Positions 44,886-57,342 of a stretch of DNA of 64,000 nucleotides are shown here, one piece after another. The DNA is from Panicum virgatum. Its lineage: Eukaryota > Streptophyta > Magnoliopsida > Poales > Poaceae. The notes under the pieces are model-generated. The model saw only the letters and a program-made list of their open reading frames with translations. It was not told where the DNA came from and made no database searches. The stretch is from NCBI RefSeq assembly GCF_016808335.1, contig NC_053141.1, forward strand, positions 27,943,581 through 28,007,580, given 5' to 3'. The first letter of the stretch is position 1; each line of letters opens with the position of its first letter. Both the position numbers and the translations under genes were made by a program.

Positions 44886-46584
44886 TAATTAGGCTTGTTA
44901 GATTCATCGCGCAAAGTTGCATCCATCTATGAAAAGATTTTGCAAGTCTTTGTAAGAGAACATGAACAAGAAGGGCCAAAAGAAGGGATTTTTCCAAGAC
45001 AAAAGCAGTGGTTGGTGTGGATTTGACCCAGTACCTTGTTTCTAAGCGAGAAAAGCGGCGAACTGATGATGAGATCGGCGATGCAGGGGTGGACATGGGC
45101 CCTGTGCGATCTTGGGGTGCAGAGCACCGGCGATGAGGACGGGCGCAGCTCGGCGGGTCGCCGCCGGTGCATGCGGATAACAGCTCGTGCACGCCCCCCA
45201 CTGCCTGCTCAACCAGCGCCACCCCCGCTGACTGGTCGCCGTTGGAGCTCAGGATTTTTTTACCACCACTCCACCAGAGCCGCAGCAACTACCGCCATCA
45301 CCCGATGAATATATTAGCAGTAGCATTAGCAGCAGCAGGAACAAGTTTTGACCCGTCGTTCACGCCGGCCGTGAGGATCCAGGGGTTCAACGTCGCCGCA
45401 TGCGGAGCACGCACTCCAATGGCGGCGACCACGTGCTGTCCGCCCGCGCGTGAGCGCGAGAGGCGATCAGAGCTCCAGTCGTACAGTTTTTGCCGACCGG
45501 CCGGCCCTCTTAGCTTTTTATTAACAGCCGATCCGATCAGAATAGGAAGGAGAGTTAGACAGATCTCATTGCGGGTACAACAGGCGGGTAGAATTAGGGG
45601 TGGTGCCAAAATAATTTGATTTTTGGCAGAAATATTTTCTAGCTCGCGATTTTTATGGGTCTAACCTGTTTTGGGTAAAAAAAGTTTTCAATTCTTTTTG
45701 ATTTATATATATATATAACTTGAAATAATAGCTGGATATATTGTTTCTATATAGAGGCTGAGATATTCATATTCTTTTAGCTAAAAAAATCTCATCAATC
45801 TAAAATCGGTGAAATTTGTCGATTCTTATTGGGTCACGTCACCATGCAGAGGCTCCTAAGACGCGGGAGAAGCACGCCTCCATCAACGCAGTGGACGTTT
45901 GTCCTCCCGCCGGCCGCCGAGGCTTGAGGAGATCACAGCCTTATCCCGTGCCCTCCGCTGTGTGGGCACGCTAGGCGCATGCAGGGGAGCTAGATGGGAT
46001 GCGCGCGTGGTGTTTGGGATGGATGCAAAAGGGCGCGGGTGAACGACGATGGCGAGCGTCGCTGGGCACGGGGCGGCGATGCAACTTTTTTTAGATTATA
46101 CAGTACAACTCAGACACTCACAATGCACTCACACTCACACCTCTATGAACACATACGCAAATCCTACCTCTATGAGTATCTTCGAAGACTGAGCTGGCAA
46201 ATCTTCGAGATTGACGAAGTCACCACAGGCATCTCGCTGTCGATAGAAACATCGCCTACCACTGAATGCACAACGCCATTAAATCTCAGAATATTCGCTC
46301 TCATAGGGGGACCTCAGGTGCTATCGAGACTCTTGTAACCACTAGACTACAGGCCCTTTCGCGGGCGGCGATGCAACTTGGTCGGGCAAGATCTCCTTGT
46401 CTCGGTCGGCTACTCAGCTTCCTCTCCAGAATTCAGCTTCCTCCTCTACTGCGATTGTTTGTTCCGTCCCTCTTCTTGATTTCCATGCCTAATTTTTTTT
46501 CCTACAATCTTGAATCACACTGTTTTTCAGATATCTGAATTGAATTGTCCAATTAGAGAAGGGATCGGATCTCACGCCGGTGCT
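44886..46584. other. Segment Y (first copy): foreign, partly GC-rich, origin unknown
   Basis: Y has an AT-moderate start (TAATTAGGCTTGTTAGATTC), a GC-rich gene-like part (about 45060-45620), an AT-rich part with a TA microsatellite (about 45703-45718), a second GC-rich part (45840-46070), a SINE (46088-46362) and a 3' part with an intron-acceptor-like TGTTTTTCAG (near 46520-46530). Open frames include 45167-45619 (+, 150 codons), 45609-45298 (-, 103 codons) and 45288-44671 (-, 205 codons, reaching into X). I recognise no domain. Their conservation between units only reflects DNA duplication. Y lacks a polypurine tract directly before the next LTR. Confidence 0.6.
46088..46362 (-). mobile_element. 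SINE, copy 1 (in Y1)
   Basis: Flanked by a perfect 17-bp TSD (GGGCGGCGATGCAACTT at 46071-46087 and 46363-46379). On the minus strand it begins near GGGCCTGTAGTCTAGTGG, an A-box-like tRNA-derived head, and ends TAATCTAAAAAAA. This fits a tRNA-derived plant SINE. The B-box region expected about 50 bases in (as kept at 63490-63503) is missing: GAGGTCC runs directly into CCCTATGAGAG. Pol III transcription is therefore unlikely. Confidence 0.85.
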
Positions 46585-49272
46585 TGTAACGAACATGGCA
46601 CCATTGATGCCATTTCGAGTGATTTTGGTGATCGAATGACAAACACAACACTTGGACTAATACGATTGTTAAGATGATCATTCTCAGGCTTTTAGGTTCA
46701 AGTGATGACAAAGAGAAAGAGAAGATAGGCGTAGCAAGGCCCGAAGGGCTGCCCCTACGGCTCTTCGGATCAGGAGCACAGGAAGAACCGACGCCAGGGC
46801 ATCGGAGCATCCGATGGTAGTCGGAAGAACCGACGCCTTGATACTTTGGTGCAGAAGGGAATCGAAGCCAAGTCAGCCTATAGGCACCGGTTGAACCGAC
46901 GGTCCAAAATAGGGCATCGGTGCAATGGCCGTCCTTTGTACCAGAGACGATGTCAAGTGCCCAGAAGAAGTTTCTTCAGCACCGGTTCAACCGACGGTGC
47001 ATCGGTGCATACCACCGGTGTAATGACGTCAGCATCCAGGAGAAGATTCTTTCAGCACCGGTTGAACCGGTGAGGCATCGGTGCATTCAATCGGTTCAAC
47101 CGGTGGTCTCTGCGTCAGCTGTCAGGACTTCAACGGCTACTTCATGTTGTGAGTGACCGGATGAACCGACGCTACCCTGCCAAGAGGCATCGGTTCTTCC
47201 GGTGGTAGCAGATTTTCAGCTGACCGTTGGAGCAACGGCTACAAGACTTGGTGGCCTATATATACGCCTCACCCCGTCCATTTGAAGTGTGCTGGAGTTG
47301 CTGAACATCCCAAACACACCCAAGAACATCTCCAACCACCATAGAGCTTCATTGTACATCATATAGGCTTAAGCACACTTGTGAGAGTGCTTAGTGCTTG
47401 TTTAGGGATTAGTTCTTGCGAGAGCTCCCTTGAGAGAAGTCTTGCTGCGGCAAGCAACTTGTGATCCGTCGTGTGACCCTCCGTCTTGGTGTGGAGTGGC
47501 AACGACACTTTGTGCGGGGGAAGAGGAGGCCCCCTCCTTGGTGGAAAAGCTCCGTAGTGGATTTCGGCCGGGTTAATTAGGCTTGTTAGATTCATCGCGC
47601 AAAGTTGCATCCATCTATGAAAAGATTTTGCAAGTCTTTGTAAGAGAACATGAACAAGAAGGGCCAAAAGAAGGGATTTTTCCAAGACAAAAGCAGTGGT
47701 TGGTGTGGATTTGACCCAGTACCTTGTTTCTAAGCGAGAAAAGCGGCGAACTGATGATGAGATCGGCGATGCAGGGGTGGACATGGGCCCTGTGCGATCT
47801 TGGGGTGCAGAGCACCGGCGATGAGGACGGGCGCAGCTCGGCGGGTCGCCGCCGGTGCATGCGGATAACAGCTCGTGCACGCCCCCCACTGCCTGCTCAA
47901 CCAGCGCCACCCCCGCTGACTGGTCGCCGTTGGAGCTCAGGATTTTTTTACCACCACTCCACCAGAGCCGCAGCAACTACCGCCATCACCCGATGAATAT
48001 ATTAGCAGTAGCATTAGCAGCAGCAGGAACAAGTTTTGACCCGTCGTTCACGCCGGCCGTGAGGATCCAGGGGTTCAACGTCGCCGCATGCGGAGCACGC
48101 ACTCCAATGGCGGCGACCACGTGCTGTCCGCCCGCGCGTGAGCGCGAGAGGCGATCAGAGCTCCAGTCGTACAGTTTTTGCCGACCGGCCGGCCCTCTTA
48201 GCTTTTTATTAACAGCCGATCCGATCAGAATAGGAAGGAGAGTTAGACAGATCTCATTGCGGGTACAACAGGCGGGTAGAATTAGGGGTGGTGCCAAAAT
48301 AATTTGATTTTTGGCAGAAATATTTTCTAGCTCGCGATTTTTATGGGTCTAACCTGTTTTGGGTAAAAAAAGTTTTCAATTCTTTTTGATTTATATATAT
48401 ATATAACTTGAAATAATAGCTGGATATATTGTTTCTATATAGAGGCTGAGATATTCATATTCTTTTAGCTAAAAAAATCTCATCAATCTAAAATCGGTGA
48501 AATTTGTCGATTCTTATTGGGTCACGTCACCATGCAGAGGCTCCTAAGACGCGGGAGAAGCACGCCTCCATCAACGCAGTGGACGTTTGTCCTCCCGCCG
48601 GCCGCCGAGGCTTGAGGAGATCACAGCCTTATCCCGTGCCCTCCGCTGTGTGGGCACGCTAGGCGCATGCAGGGGAGCTAGATGGGATGCGCGCGTGGTG
48701 TTTGGGATGGATGCAAAAGGGCGCGGGTGAACGACGATGGCGAGCGTCGCTGGGCACGGGGCGGCGATGCAACTTTTTTTTAGATTATACAGTACAACTC
48801 AGACACTCACAATGCACTCACACTCACACCTCTATGAACACATACGCAAATCCTACCTCTATGAGTATCTTCGAAGACTGAGCTGGCAAATCTTCGAGAT
48901 TGACGAAGTCACCACAGACATCTCGCTGTCGATAGAAACATCGCCTACCACTGAATGCACAACGCCATTAAATCTCAGAATATTCGCTCTCATAGGGGGA
49001 CCTCAGGTGCTATCGAGACTCTTGTAACCACTAGACTACAGGCCCTTTCGCGGGCGGCGATGCAACTTGGTCGGGCAAGATCTCCTTGTCTCGGTCGGCT
49101 ACTCAGCTTCCTCTCCAGAATTCAGCTTCCTCCTCTACTGCGATTGTTTGTTCCGTCCCTCTTCTTGATTTCCATGCCTAATTTTTTTCCTACAATCTTG
49201 AATCACACTGTTTTTCAGATATCTGAATTGAATTGTCCAATTAGAGAAGGGATCGGATCTCACGCCGGTGCT
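46585..49272 (+). repeat. Array unit 2 (X2 46585-47573, Y2 47574-49272)
   Basis: 2688 bp. It carries A at 46780 (shared only with unit 3) and a private A at 48918. Its Y has the shorter AT tract near 48394-48404, as in Y1. Confidence 0.93.
48776..49051 (-). mobile_element. SINE, copy 2 (in Y2)
   Basis: Same insertion as in Y1, duplicated with the unit. TSD at 48759-48775 and 49052-49068. One extra T in the tail and G to A at 48918. Confidence 0.85.
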
Positions 49273-51962
49273 TGTAACGAACATGGCACCATTGATGCCA
49301 TTTCGAGTGATTTTGGTGATCGAATGACAAACACAACACTTGGACTAATACGATTGTTAAGATGATCATTCTCAGGCTTTTAGGTTCAAGTGATGACAAA
49401 GAGAAAGAGAAGATAGGCGTAGCAAGGCCCGAAGGGCTGCCCCTACGGCTCTTCGGATCAGGAGCACAGGAAGAACCGACGCCAGGGCATCGGAGCATCC
49501 GATGGTAGTCGGAAGAACCGACGCCTTGATACTTTGGTGCAGAAGGGAATCGAAGCCAAGTCAGCCTATAGGCACCGGTTGAACCGACGGTCCAAAATAG
49601 GGCATCGGTGCAATGGCCGTCCTTTGTACCAGAGACGATGTCAAGTGCCCAGAAGAAGTTTCTTCAGCACCGGTTCAACCGACGGTGCATCGGTGCATAC
49701 CACCGGTGTAATGACGTCAGCATCCAGGAGAAGATTCTTTCAGCACCGGTTGAACCGGTGAGGCATCGGTGCATTCAATCGGTTCAACCGGTGGTCTCTG
49801 CGTCAGCTGTCAGGACTTCAACGGCTACTTCATGTTGTGAGTGACCGGATGAACCGACGCTACCCTGCCAAGAGGCATCGGTTCTTCCGGTGGTAGCAGA
49901 TTTTCAGCTGACCGTTGGAGCAACGGCTACAAGACTTGGTGGCCTATATATACGCCTCACCCCGTCCATTTGAAGTGTGCTGGAGTTGCTGAACATCCCA
50001 AACACACCCAAGAACATCTCCAACCACCATAGAGCTTCATTGTACATCATATAGGCTTAAGCACACTTGTGAGAGTGCTTAGTGCTTGTTTAGGGATTAG
50101 TTCTTGCGAGAGCTCCCTTGAGAGAAGTCTTGCTGCGGCAAGCAACTTGTGATCCGTCGTGTGACCCTCCGTCTTGGTGTGGAGTGGCAACGACACTTTG
50201 TGCGGGGGAAGAGGAGGCCCCCTCCTTGGTGGAAAAGCTCCGTAGTGGATTTCGGCCGGGTTAATTAGGCTTGTTAGATTCATCGCGCAAAGTTGCATCC
50301 ATCTATGAAAAGATTTTGCAAGTCTTTGTAAGAGAACATGAACAAGAAGGGCCAAAAGAAGGGATTTTTCCAAGACAAAAGCAGTGGTTGGTGTGGATTT
50401 GACCCAGTACCTTGTTTCTAAGCGAGAAAAGCGGCGAACTGATGATGAGATCGGCGATGCAGGGGTGGACATGGGCCCTGTGCGATCTTGGGGTGCAGAG
50501 CACCGGCGATGAGGACGGGCGCAGCTCGGCGGGTCGCCGCCGGTGCATGCGGATAACAGCTCGTGCACGCCCCCCACTGCCTGCTCAACCAGCGCCACCC
50601 CCGCTGACTGGTCGCCGTTGGAGCTCAGGATTTTTTTACCACCACTCCACCAGAGCCGCAGCAACTACCGCCATCACCCGATGAATATATTAGCAGTAGC
50701 ATTAGCAGCAGCAGGAACAAGTTTTGACCCGTCGTTCACGCCGGCCGTGAGGATCCAGGGGTTCAACGTCGCCGCATGCGGAGCACGCACTCCAATGGCG
50801 GCGACCACGTGCTGTCCGCCCGCGCGTGAGCGCGAGAGGCGATCAGAGCTCCAGTCGTACAGTTTTTGCCGACCGGCCGGCCCTCTTAGCTTTTTATTAA
50901 CAGCCGATCCGATCAGAATAGGAAGGAGAGTTAGACAGATCTCATTGCGGGTACAACAGGCGGGTAGAATTAGGGGTGGTGCCAAAATAATTTGATTTTT
51001 GGCAGAAATATTTTCTAGCTCGCGATTTTTATGGGTCTAACCTGTTTTGGGTAAAAAAAGTTTTCAATTCTTTTCGATTTATATATATATATATAACTTG
51101 AAATAATAGCTGGATATATTGTTTCTATATAGAGGCTGAGATATTCATATTCTTTTAGCTAAAAAAATCTCATCAATCTAAAATCGGTGAAATTTGTCAA
51201 TTCTTATTGGGTCACGTCACCATGCAGAGGCTCCTAAGACGCGGGAGAAGCACGCCTCCATCAACGCAGTGGACGTTTGTCCTCCCGCCGGCCGCCGAGG
51301 CTTGAGGAGATCACAGCCTTATCCCGTGCCCTCCGCTGTGTGGGCACGCTAGGCGCATGCAGGGGAGCTAGATGGGATGCGCGCGTGGTGTTTGGGATGG
51401 ATGCAAAAGGGCGCGGGTGAACGACGATGGCGAGCGTCGCTGGGCACGGGGCGGCGATGCAACTTTTTTTTAGATTATACAGTACAACTTAGACACTCAC
51501 AATGCACTCACACTCACACCTCTATGAACACATACGCAAATCCTACCTCTATGAGTATCTTCGAAGACTGAGCTGGCAAATCTTCGAGATTGACGAAGTC
51601 ACCACAGGCATCTCGCTGTCGATAGAAACATCGCCTACCACTGAATGCACAACGCCATTAAATCTCAGAATATTCGCTCTCATAGGGGGACCTCAGGTGC
51701 TATCGAGACTCTTGTAACCACTAGACTACAGGCCCTTTCGCGGGCGGCGATGCAACTTGGTCGGGCAAGATCTCCTTGTCTCGGTCGGCTACTCAGCTTC
51801 CTCTCCAGAATTCAGCTTCCTCCTCTACTGCGATTGTTTGTTCCGTCCCTCTTCTTGATTTCCATGCCTAATTTTTTTCCTACAATCTTGAATCACACTG
51901 TTTTTCAGATATCTGAATTGAATTGTCCAATTAGAGAAGGGATCGGATCTCACGCCGGTGCT
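49273..51962 (+). repeat. Array unit 3 (X3 49273-50261, Y3 50262-51962), chimeric
   Basis: 2690 bp. X3 shares the unit-2 variant (A at 49468), but Y3 carries the variants of units 4-6: an AT tract 2 bp longer near 51080-51095, TTTTCGATTT for TTTTTGATTT, GTCAATTC for GTCGATTC, and AACTTAGAC for AACTCAGAC. The switch lies within the unit, as expected of a crossover product. Confidence 0.9.
51466..51741 (-). mobile_element. SINE, copy 3 (in Y3)
   Basis: Same insertion carried by array duplication. TSD at 51449-51465 and 51742-51758. Confidence 0.85.
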
Positions 51963-54652
51963 TGTAACGAACATGGCACCATTGATGCCATTTCGAGTGA
52001 TTTTGGTGATCGAATGACAAACACAACACTTGGACTAATACGATTGTTAAGATGATCATTCTCAGGCTTTTAGGTTCAAGTGATGACAAAGAGAAAGAGA
52101 AGATAGGCGTAGCAAGGCCCGAAGGGCTGCCCCTACGGCTCTTCGGATCAGGAGCACCGGAAGAACCGACGCCAGGGCATCGGAGCATCCGATGGTAGTC
52201 GGAAGAACCGACGCCTTGATACTTTGGTGCAGAAGGGAATCGAAGCCAAGTCAGCCTATAGGCACCGGTTGAACCGACGGTCCAAAATAGGGCATCAGTG
52301 CAATGGCCGTCCTTTGTACCAGAGACGATGTCAAGTGCCCAGAAGAAGTTTCTTCAGCACCGGTTCAACCGACGGTGCATCGGTGCATACCACCGGTGTA
52401 ATGACGTCAGCATCCAGGAGAAGATTCTTTCAGCACCGGTTGAACCGGTGAGGCATCGGTGCATTCAATCGGTTCAACCGGTGGTCTCTGCGTCAGCTGT
52501 CAGGACTTCAACGGCTACTTCATGTTGTGAGTGACCGGATGAACCGACGCTACCCTGCCAAGAGGCATCGGTTCTTCCGGTGGTAGCAGATTTTCAGCTG
52601 ACCGTTGGAGCAACGGCTACAAGACTTGGTGGCCTATATATACGCCTCACCCCGTCCATTTGAAGTGTGCTGGAGTTGCTGAACATCCCAAACACACCCA
52701 AGAACATCTCCAACCACCATAGAGCTTCATTGTACATCATATAGGCTTAAGCACACTTGTGAGAGTGCTTAGTGCTTGTTTAGGGATTAGTTCTTGCGAG
52801 AGCTCCCTTGAGAGAAGTCTTGCTGCGGCAAGCAACTTGTGATCCGTCGTGTGACCCTCCGTCTTGGTGTGGAGTGGCAACGACACTTTGTGCGGGGGAA
52901 GAGGAGGCCCCCTCCTTGGTGGAAAAGCTCCGTAGTGGATTTCGGCCGGGTTAATTAGGCTTGTTAGATTCATCGCGCAAAGTTGCATCCATCTATGAAA
53001 AGATTTTGCAAGTCTTTGTAAGAGAACATGAACAAGAAGGGCCAAAAGAAGGGATTTTTCCAAGACAAAAGCAGTGGTTGGTGTGGATTTGACCCAGTAC
53101 CTTGTTTCTAAGCGAGAAAAGCGGCGAACTGATGATGAGATCGGCGATGCAGGGGTGGACATGGGCCCTGTGCGATCTTGGGGTGCAGAGCACCGGCGAT
53201 GAGGACGGGCGCAGCTCGGCGGGTCGCCGCCGGTGCATGCGGATAACAGCTCGTGCACGCCCCCCACTGCCTGCTCAACCAGCGCCACCCCCGCTGACTG
53301 GTCGCCGTTGGAGCTCAGGAATTTTTTACCACCACTCCACCAGAGCCGCAGCAACTACCGCCATCACCCGATGAATATATTAGCAGTAGCATTAGCAGCA
53401 GCAGGAACAAGTTTTGACCCGTCGTTCACGCCGGCCGTGAGGATCCAGGGGTTCAACGTCGCCGCATGCGGAGCACGCACTCCAATGGCGGCGACCACGT
53501 GCTGTCCGCCCGCGCGTGAGCGCGAGAGGCGATCAGAGCTCCAGTCGTACAGTTTTTGCCGACCGGCCGGCCCTCTTAGCTTTTTATTAACAGCCGATCC
53601 GATCAGAATAGGAAGGAGAGTTAGACAGATCTCATTGCGGGTACAACAGGCGGGTAGAATTAGGGGTGGTGCCAAAATAATTTGATTTTTGGCAGAAATA
53701 TTTTCTAGCTCGCGATTTTTATGGGTCTAACCTGTTTTGGGTAAAAAAAGTTTTCAATTCTTTTCGATTTATATATATATATATAACTTGAAATAATAGC
53801 TGGATATATTGTTTCTATATAGAGGCTGAGATATTCATATTCTTTTATCTAAAAAAATCTCATCAATCTAAAATCGGTGAAATTTGTCAATTCTTATTGG
53901 GTCACGTCACCATGCAGAGGCTCCTAAGACGCGGGAGAAGCACGCCTCCATCAACGCAGTGGACGTTTGTCCTCCCGCCGGCCGCCGAGGCTTGAGGAGA
54001 TCACAGCCTTATCCCGTGCCCTCCGCTGTGTGGGCACGCTAGGCGCATGCAGGGGAGCTAGATGGGATGCGCGCGTGGTGTTTGGGATGGATGCAAAAGG
54101 GCGCGGGTGAACGACGATGGCGAGCGTCGCTGGGCACGGGGCGGCGATGCAACTTTTTTTTAGATTATACAGTACAACTTAGACACTCACAATGCACTCA
54201 CACTCACACCTCTATGAACACATACGCAAATCCTACCTCTATGAGTATCTTCGAAGACTGAGCTGGCAAATCTTCGAGATTGACGAAGTCACCACAGGCA
54301 TCTCGCTGTCGATAGAAACATCGCCTACCACTGAATGCACAACGCCATTAAATCTCAGAATATTCGCTCTCATAGGGGGACCTCAGGTGCTATCGAGACT
54401 CTTGTAACCACTAGACTACAGGCCCTTTCGCGGGCGGCGATGCAACTTGGTCGGGCAAGATCTCCTTGTCTCGGTCGGCTACTCAGCTTCCTCTCCAGAA
54501 TTCAGCTTCCTCCTCTACTGCGATTGTTTGTTCCGTCCCTCTTCTTGATTTCCATGCCTAATTTTTTTCCTACAATCTTGAATCACACTGTTTTTCAGAT
54601 ATCTGAATTGAATTGTCCAATTAGAGAAGGGATCGGATCTCACGCCGGTGCT
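51963..54652 (+). repeat. Array unit 4 (X4 51963-52951, Y4 52952-54652)
   Basis: 2690 bp. It carries three variants found only here and in unit 6: A at 52297, A at 53321 and T at 53848. Confidence 0.93.
54156..54431 (-). mobile_element. SINE, copy 4 (in Y4)
   Basis: Same insertion carried by array duplication. TSD at 54139-54155 and 54432-54448. Confidence 0.85.
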
Positions 54653-57342
54653 TGTAACGAACATGGCACCATTGATGCCATTTCGAGTGATTTTGGTGAT
54701 CGAATGACAAACACAACACTTGGACTAATACGATTGTTAAGATGATCATTCTCAGGCTTTTAGGTTCAAGTGATGACAAAGAGAAAGAGAAGATAGGCGT
54801 AGCAAGGCCCGAAGGGCTGCCCCTACGGCTCTTCGGATCAGGAGCACCGGAAGAACCGACGCCAGGGCATCGGAGCATCCGATGGTAGTCGGAAGAACCG
54901 ACGCCTTGATACTTTGGTGCAGAAGGGAATCGAAGCCAAGTCAGCCTATAGGCACCGGTTGAACCGACGGTCCAAAATAGGGCATCGGTGCAATGGCCGT
55001 CCTTTGTACCAGAGACGATGTCAAGTGCCCAGAAGAAGTTTCTTCAGCACCGGTTCAACCGACGGTGCATCGGTGCATACCACCGGTGTAATGACGTCAG
55101 CATCCAGGAGAAGATTCTTTCAGCACCGGTTGAACCGGTGAGGCATCGGTGCATTCAATCGGTTCAACCGGTGGTCTCTGCGTCAGCTGTCAGGACTTCA
55201 ACGGCTACTTCATGTTGTGAGTGACCGGATGAACCGACGCTACCCTGCCAAGAGGCATCGGTTCTTCCGGTGGTAGCAGATTTTCAGCTGACCGTTGGAG
55301 CAACGGCTACAAGACTTGGTGGCCTATATATACGCCTCACCCCGTCCATTTGAAGTGTGCTGGAGTTGCTGAACATCCCAAACACACCCAAGAACATCTC
55401 CAACCACCATAGAGCTTCATTGTACATCATATAGGCTTAAGCACACTTGTGAGAGTGCTTAGTGCTTGTTTAGGGATTAGTTCTTGCGAGAGCTCCCTTG
55501 AGAGAAGTCTTGCTGCGGCAAGCAACTTGTGATCCGTCGTGTGACCCTCCGTCTTGGTGTGGAGTGGCAACGACACTTTGTGCGGGGGAAGAGGAGGCCC
55601 CCTCCTTGGTGGAAAAGCTCCGTAGTGGATTTCGGCCGGGTTAATTAGGCTTGTTAGATTCATCGCGCAAAGTTGCATCCATCTATGAAAAGATTTTGCA
55701 AGTCTTTGTAAGAGAACATGAACAAGAAGGGCCAAAAGAAGGGATTTTTCCAAGACAAAAGCAGTGGTTGGTGTGGATTTGACCCAGTACCTTGTTTCTA
55801 AGCGAGAAAAGCGGCGAACTGATGATGAGATCGGCGATGCAGGGGTGGACATGGGCCCTGTGCGATCTTGGGGTGCAGAGCACCGGCGATGAGGACGGGC
55901 GCAGCTCGGCGGGTCGCCGCCGGTGCATGCGGATAACAGCTCGTGCACGCCCCCCACTGCCTGCTCAACCAGCGCCACCCCCGCTGACTGGTCGCCGTTG
56001 GAGCTCAGGATTTTTTTACCACCACTCCACCAGAGCCGCAGCAACTACCGCCATCACCCGATGAATATATTAGCAGTAGCATTAGCAGCAGCAGGAACAA
56101 GTTTTGACCCGTCGTTCACGCCGGCCGTGAGGATCCAGGGGTTCAACGTCGCCGCATGCGGAGCACGCACTCCAATGGCGGCGACCACGTGCTGTCCGCC
56201 CGCGCGTGAGCGCGAGAGGCGATCAGAGCTCCAGTCGTACAGTTTTTGCCGACCGGCCGGCCCTCTTAGCTTTTTATTAACAGCCGATCCGATCAGAATA
56301 GGAAGGAGAGTTAGACAGATCTCATTGCGGGTACAACAGGCGGGTAGAATTAGGGGTGGTGCCAAAATAATTTGATTTTTGGCAGAAATATTTTCTAGCT
56401 CGCGATTTTTATGGGTCTAACCTGTTTTGGGTAAAAAAAGTTTTCAATTCTTTTCGATTTATATATATATATATAACTTGAAATAATAGCTGGATATATT
56501 GTTTCTATATAGAGGCTGAGATATTCATATTCTTTTAGCTAAAAAAATCTCATCAATCTAAAATCGGTGAAATTTGTCAATTCTTATTGGGTCACGTCAC
56601 CATGCAGAGGCTCCTAAGACGCGGGAGAAGCACGCCTCCATCAACGCAGTGGACGTTTGTCCTCCCGCCGGCCGCCGAGGCTTGAGGAGATCACAGCCTT
56701 ATCCCGTGCCCTCCGCTGTGTGGGCACGCTAGGCGCATGCAGGGGAGCTAGATGGGATGCGCGCGTGGTGTTTGGGATGGATGCAAAAGGGCGCGGGTGA
56801 ACGACGATGGCGAGCGTCGCTGGGCACGGGGCGGCGATGCAACTTTTTTTTAGATTATACAGTACAACTTAGACACTCACAATGCACTCACACTCACACC
56901 TCTATGAACACATACGCAAATCCTACCTCTATGAGTATCTTCGAAGACTGAGCTGGCAAATCTTCGAGATTGACGAAGTCACCACAGGCATCTCGCTGTC
57001 GATAGAAACATCGCCTACCACTGAATGCACAACGCCATTAAATCTCAGAATATTCGCTCTCATAGGGGGACCTCAGGTGCTATCGAGACTCTTGTAACCA
57101 CTAGACTACAGGCCCTTTCGCGGGCGGCGATGCAACTTGGTCGGGCAAGATCTCCTTGTCTCGGTCGGCTACTCAGCTTCCTCTCCAGAATTCAGCTTCC
57201 TCCTCTACTGCGATTGTTTGTTCCGTCCCTCTTCTTGATTTCCATGCCTAATTTTTTTCCTACAATCTTGAATCACACTGTTTTTCAGATATCTGAATTG
57301 AATTGTCCAATTAGAGAAGGGATCGGATCTCACGCCGGTGCT
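54653..57342 (+). repeat. Array unit 5 (X5 54653-55641, Y5 55642-57342)
   Basis: 2690 bp. It lacks the three unit-4/6 variants. With unit 4 it forms the dimer that reappears 5380 bp downstream. Confidence 0.93.
56846..57121 (-). mobile_element. SINE, copy 5 (in Y5)
   Basis: Same insertion carried by array duplication. TSD at 56829-56845 and 57122-57138. Confidence 0.85.

Larger units (their letters stand above)
43835..46584 (+). repeat. Array unit 1 (X1 43835-44885, Y1 44886-46584)
   Basis: The first unit is 2750 bp. Its X differs from all others: it keeps 63 bp (44010-44072, GC-rich, flanked by ACGG) that the other six lack, has one A fewer near 43893, and has its own single-base variants (near 43919 and 43933). 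Y1 matches Y2 except for small differences. X1 therefore descends from the 5' LTR of the founder, while the other X copies are of the 3' LTR type. Confidence 0.93.

Noticed and set aside
44671..45288. A 205-codon minus-strand frame repeated six times in the array (also near 47359, 50047, 52737, 55427 and 58117), a possible multigene family
   Set aside because: It crosses the X/Y junction, has no recognisable domain, and is conserved only because the DNA itself is duplicated. Both silent and replacement positions are nearly unchanged, so there is no evidence of selection.
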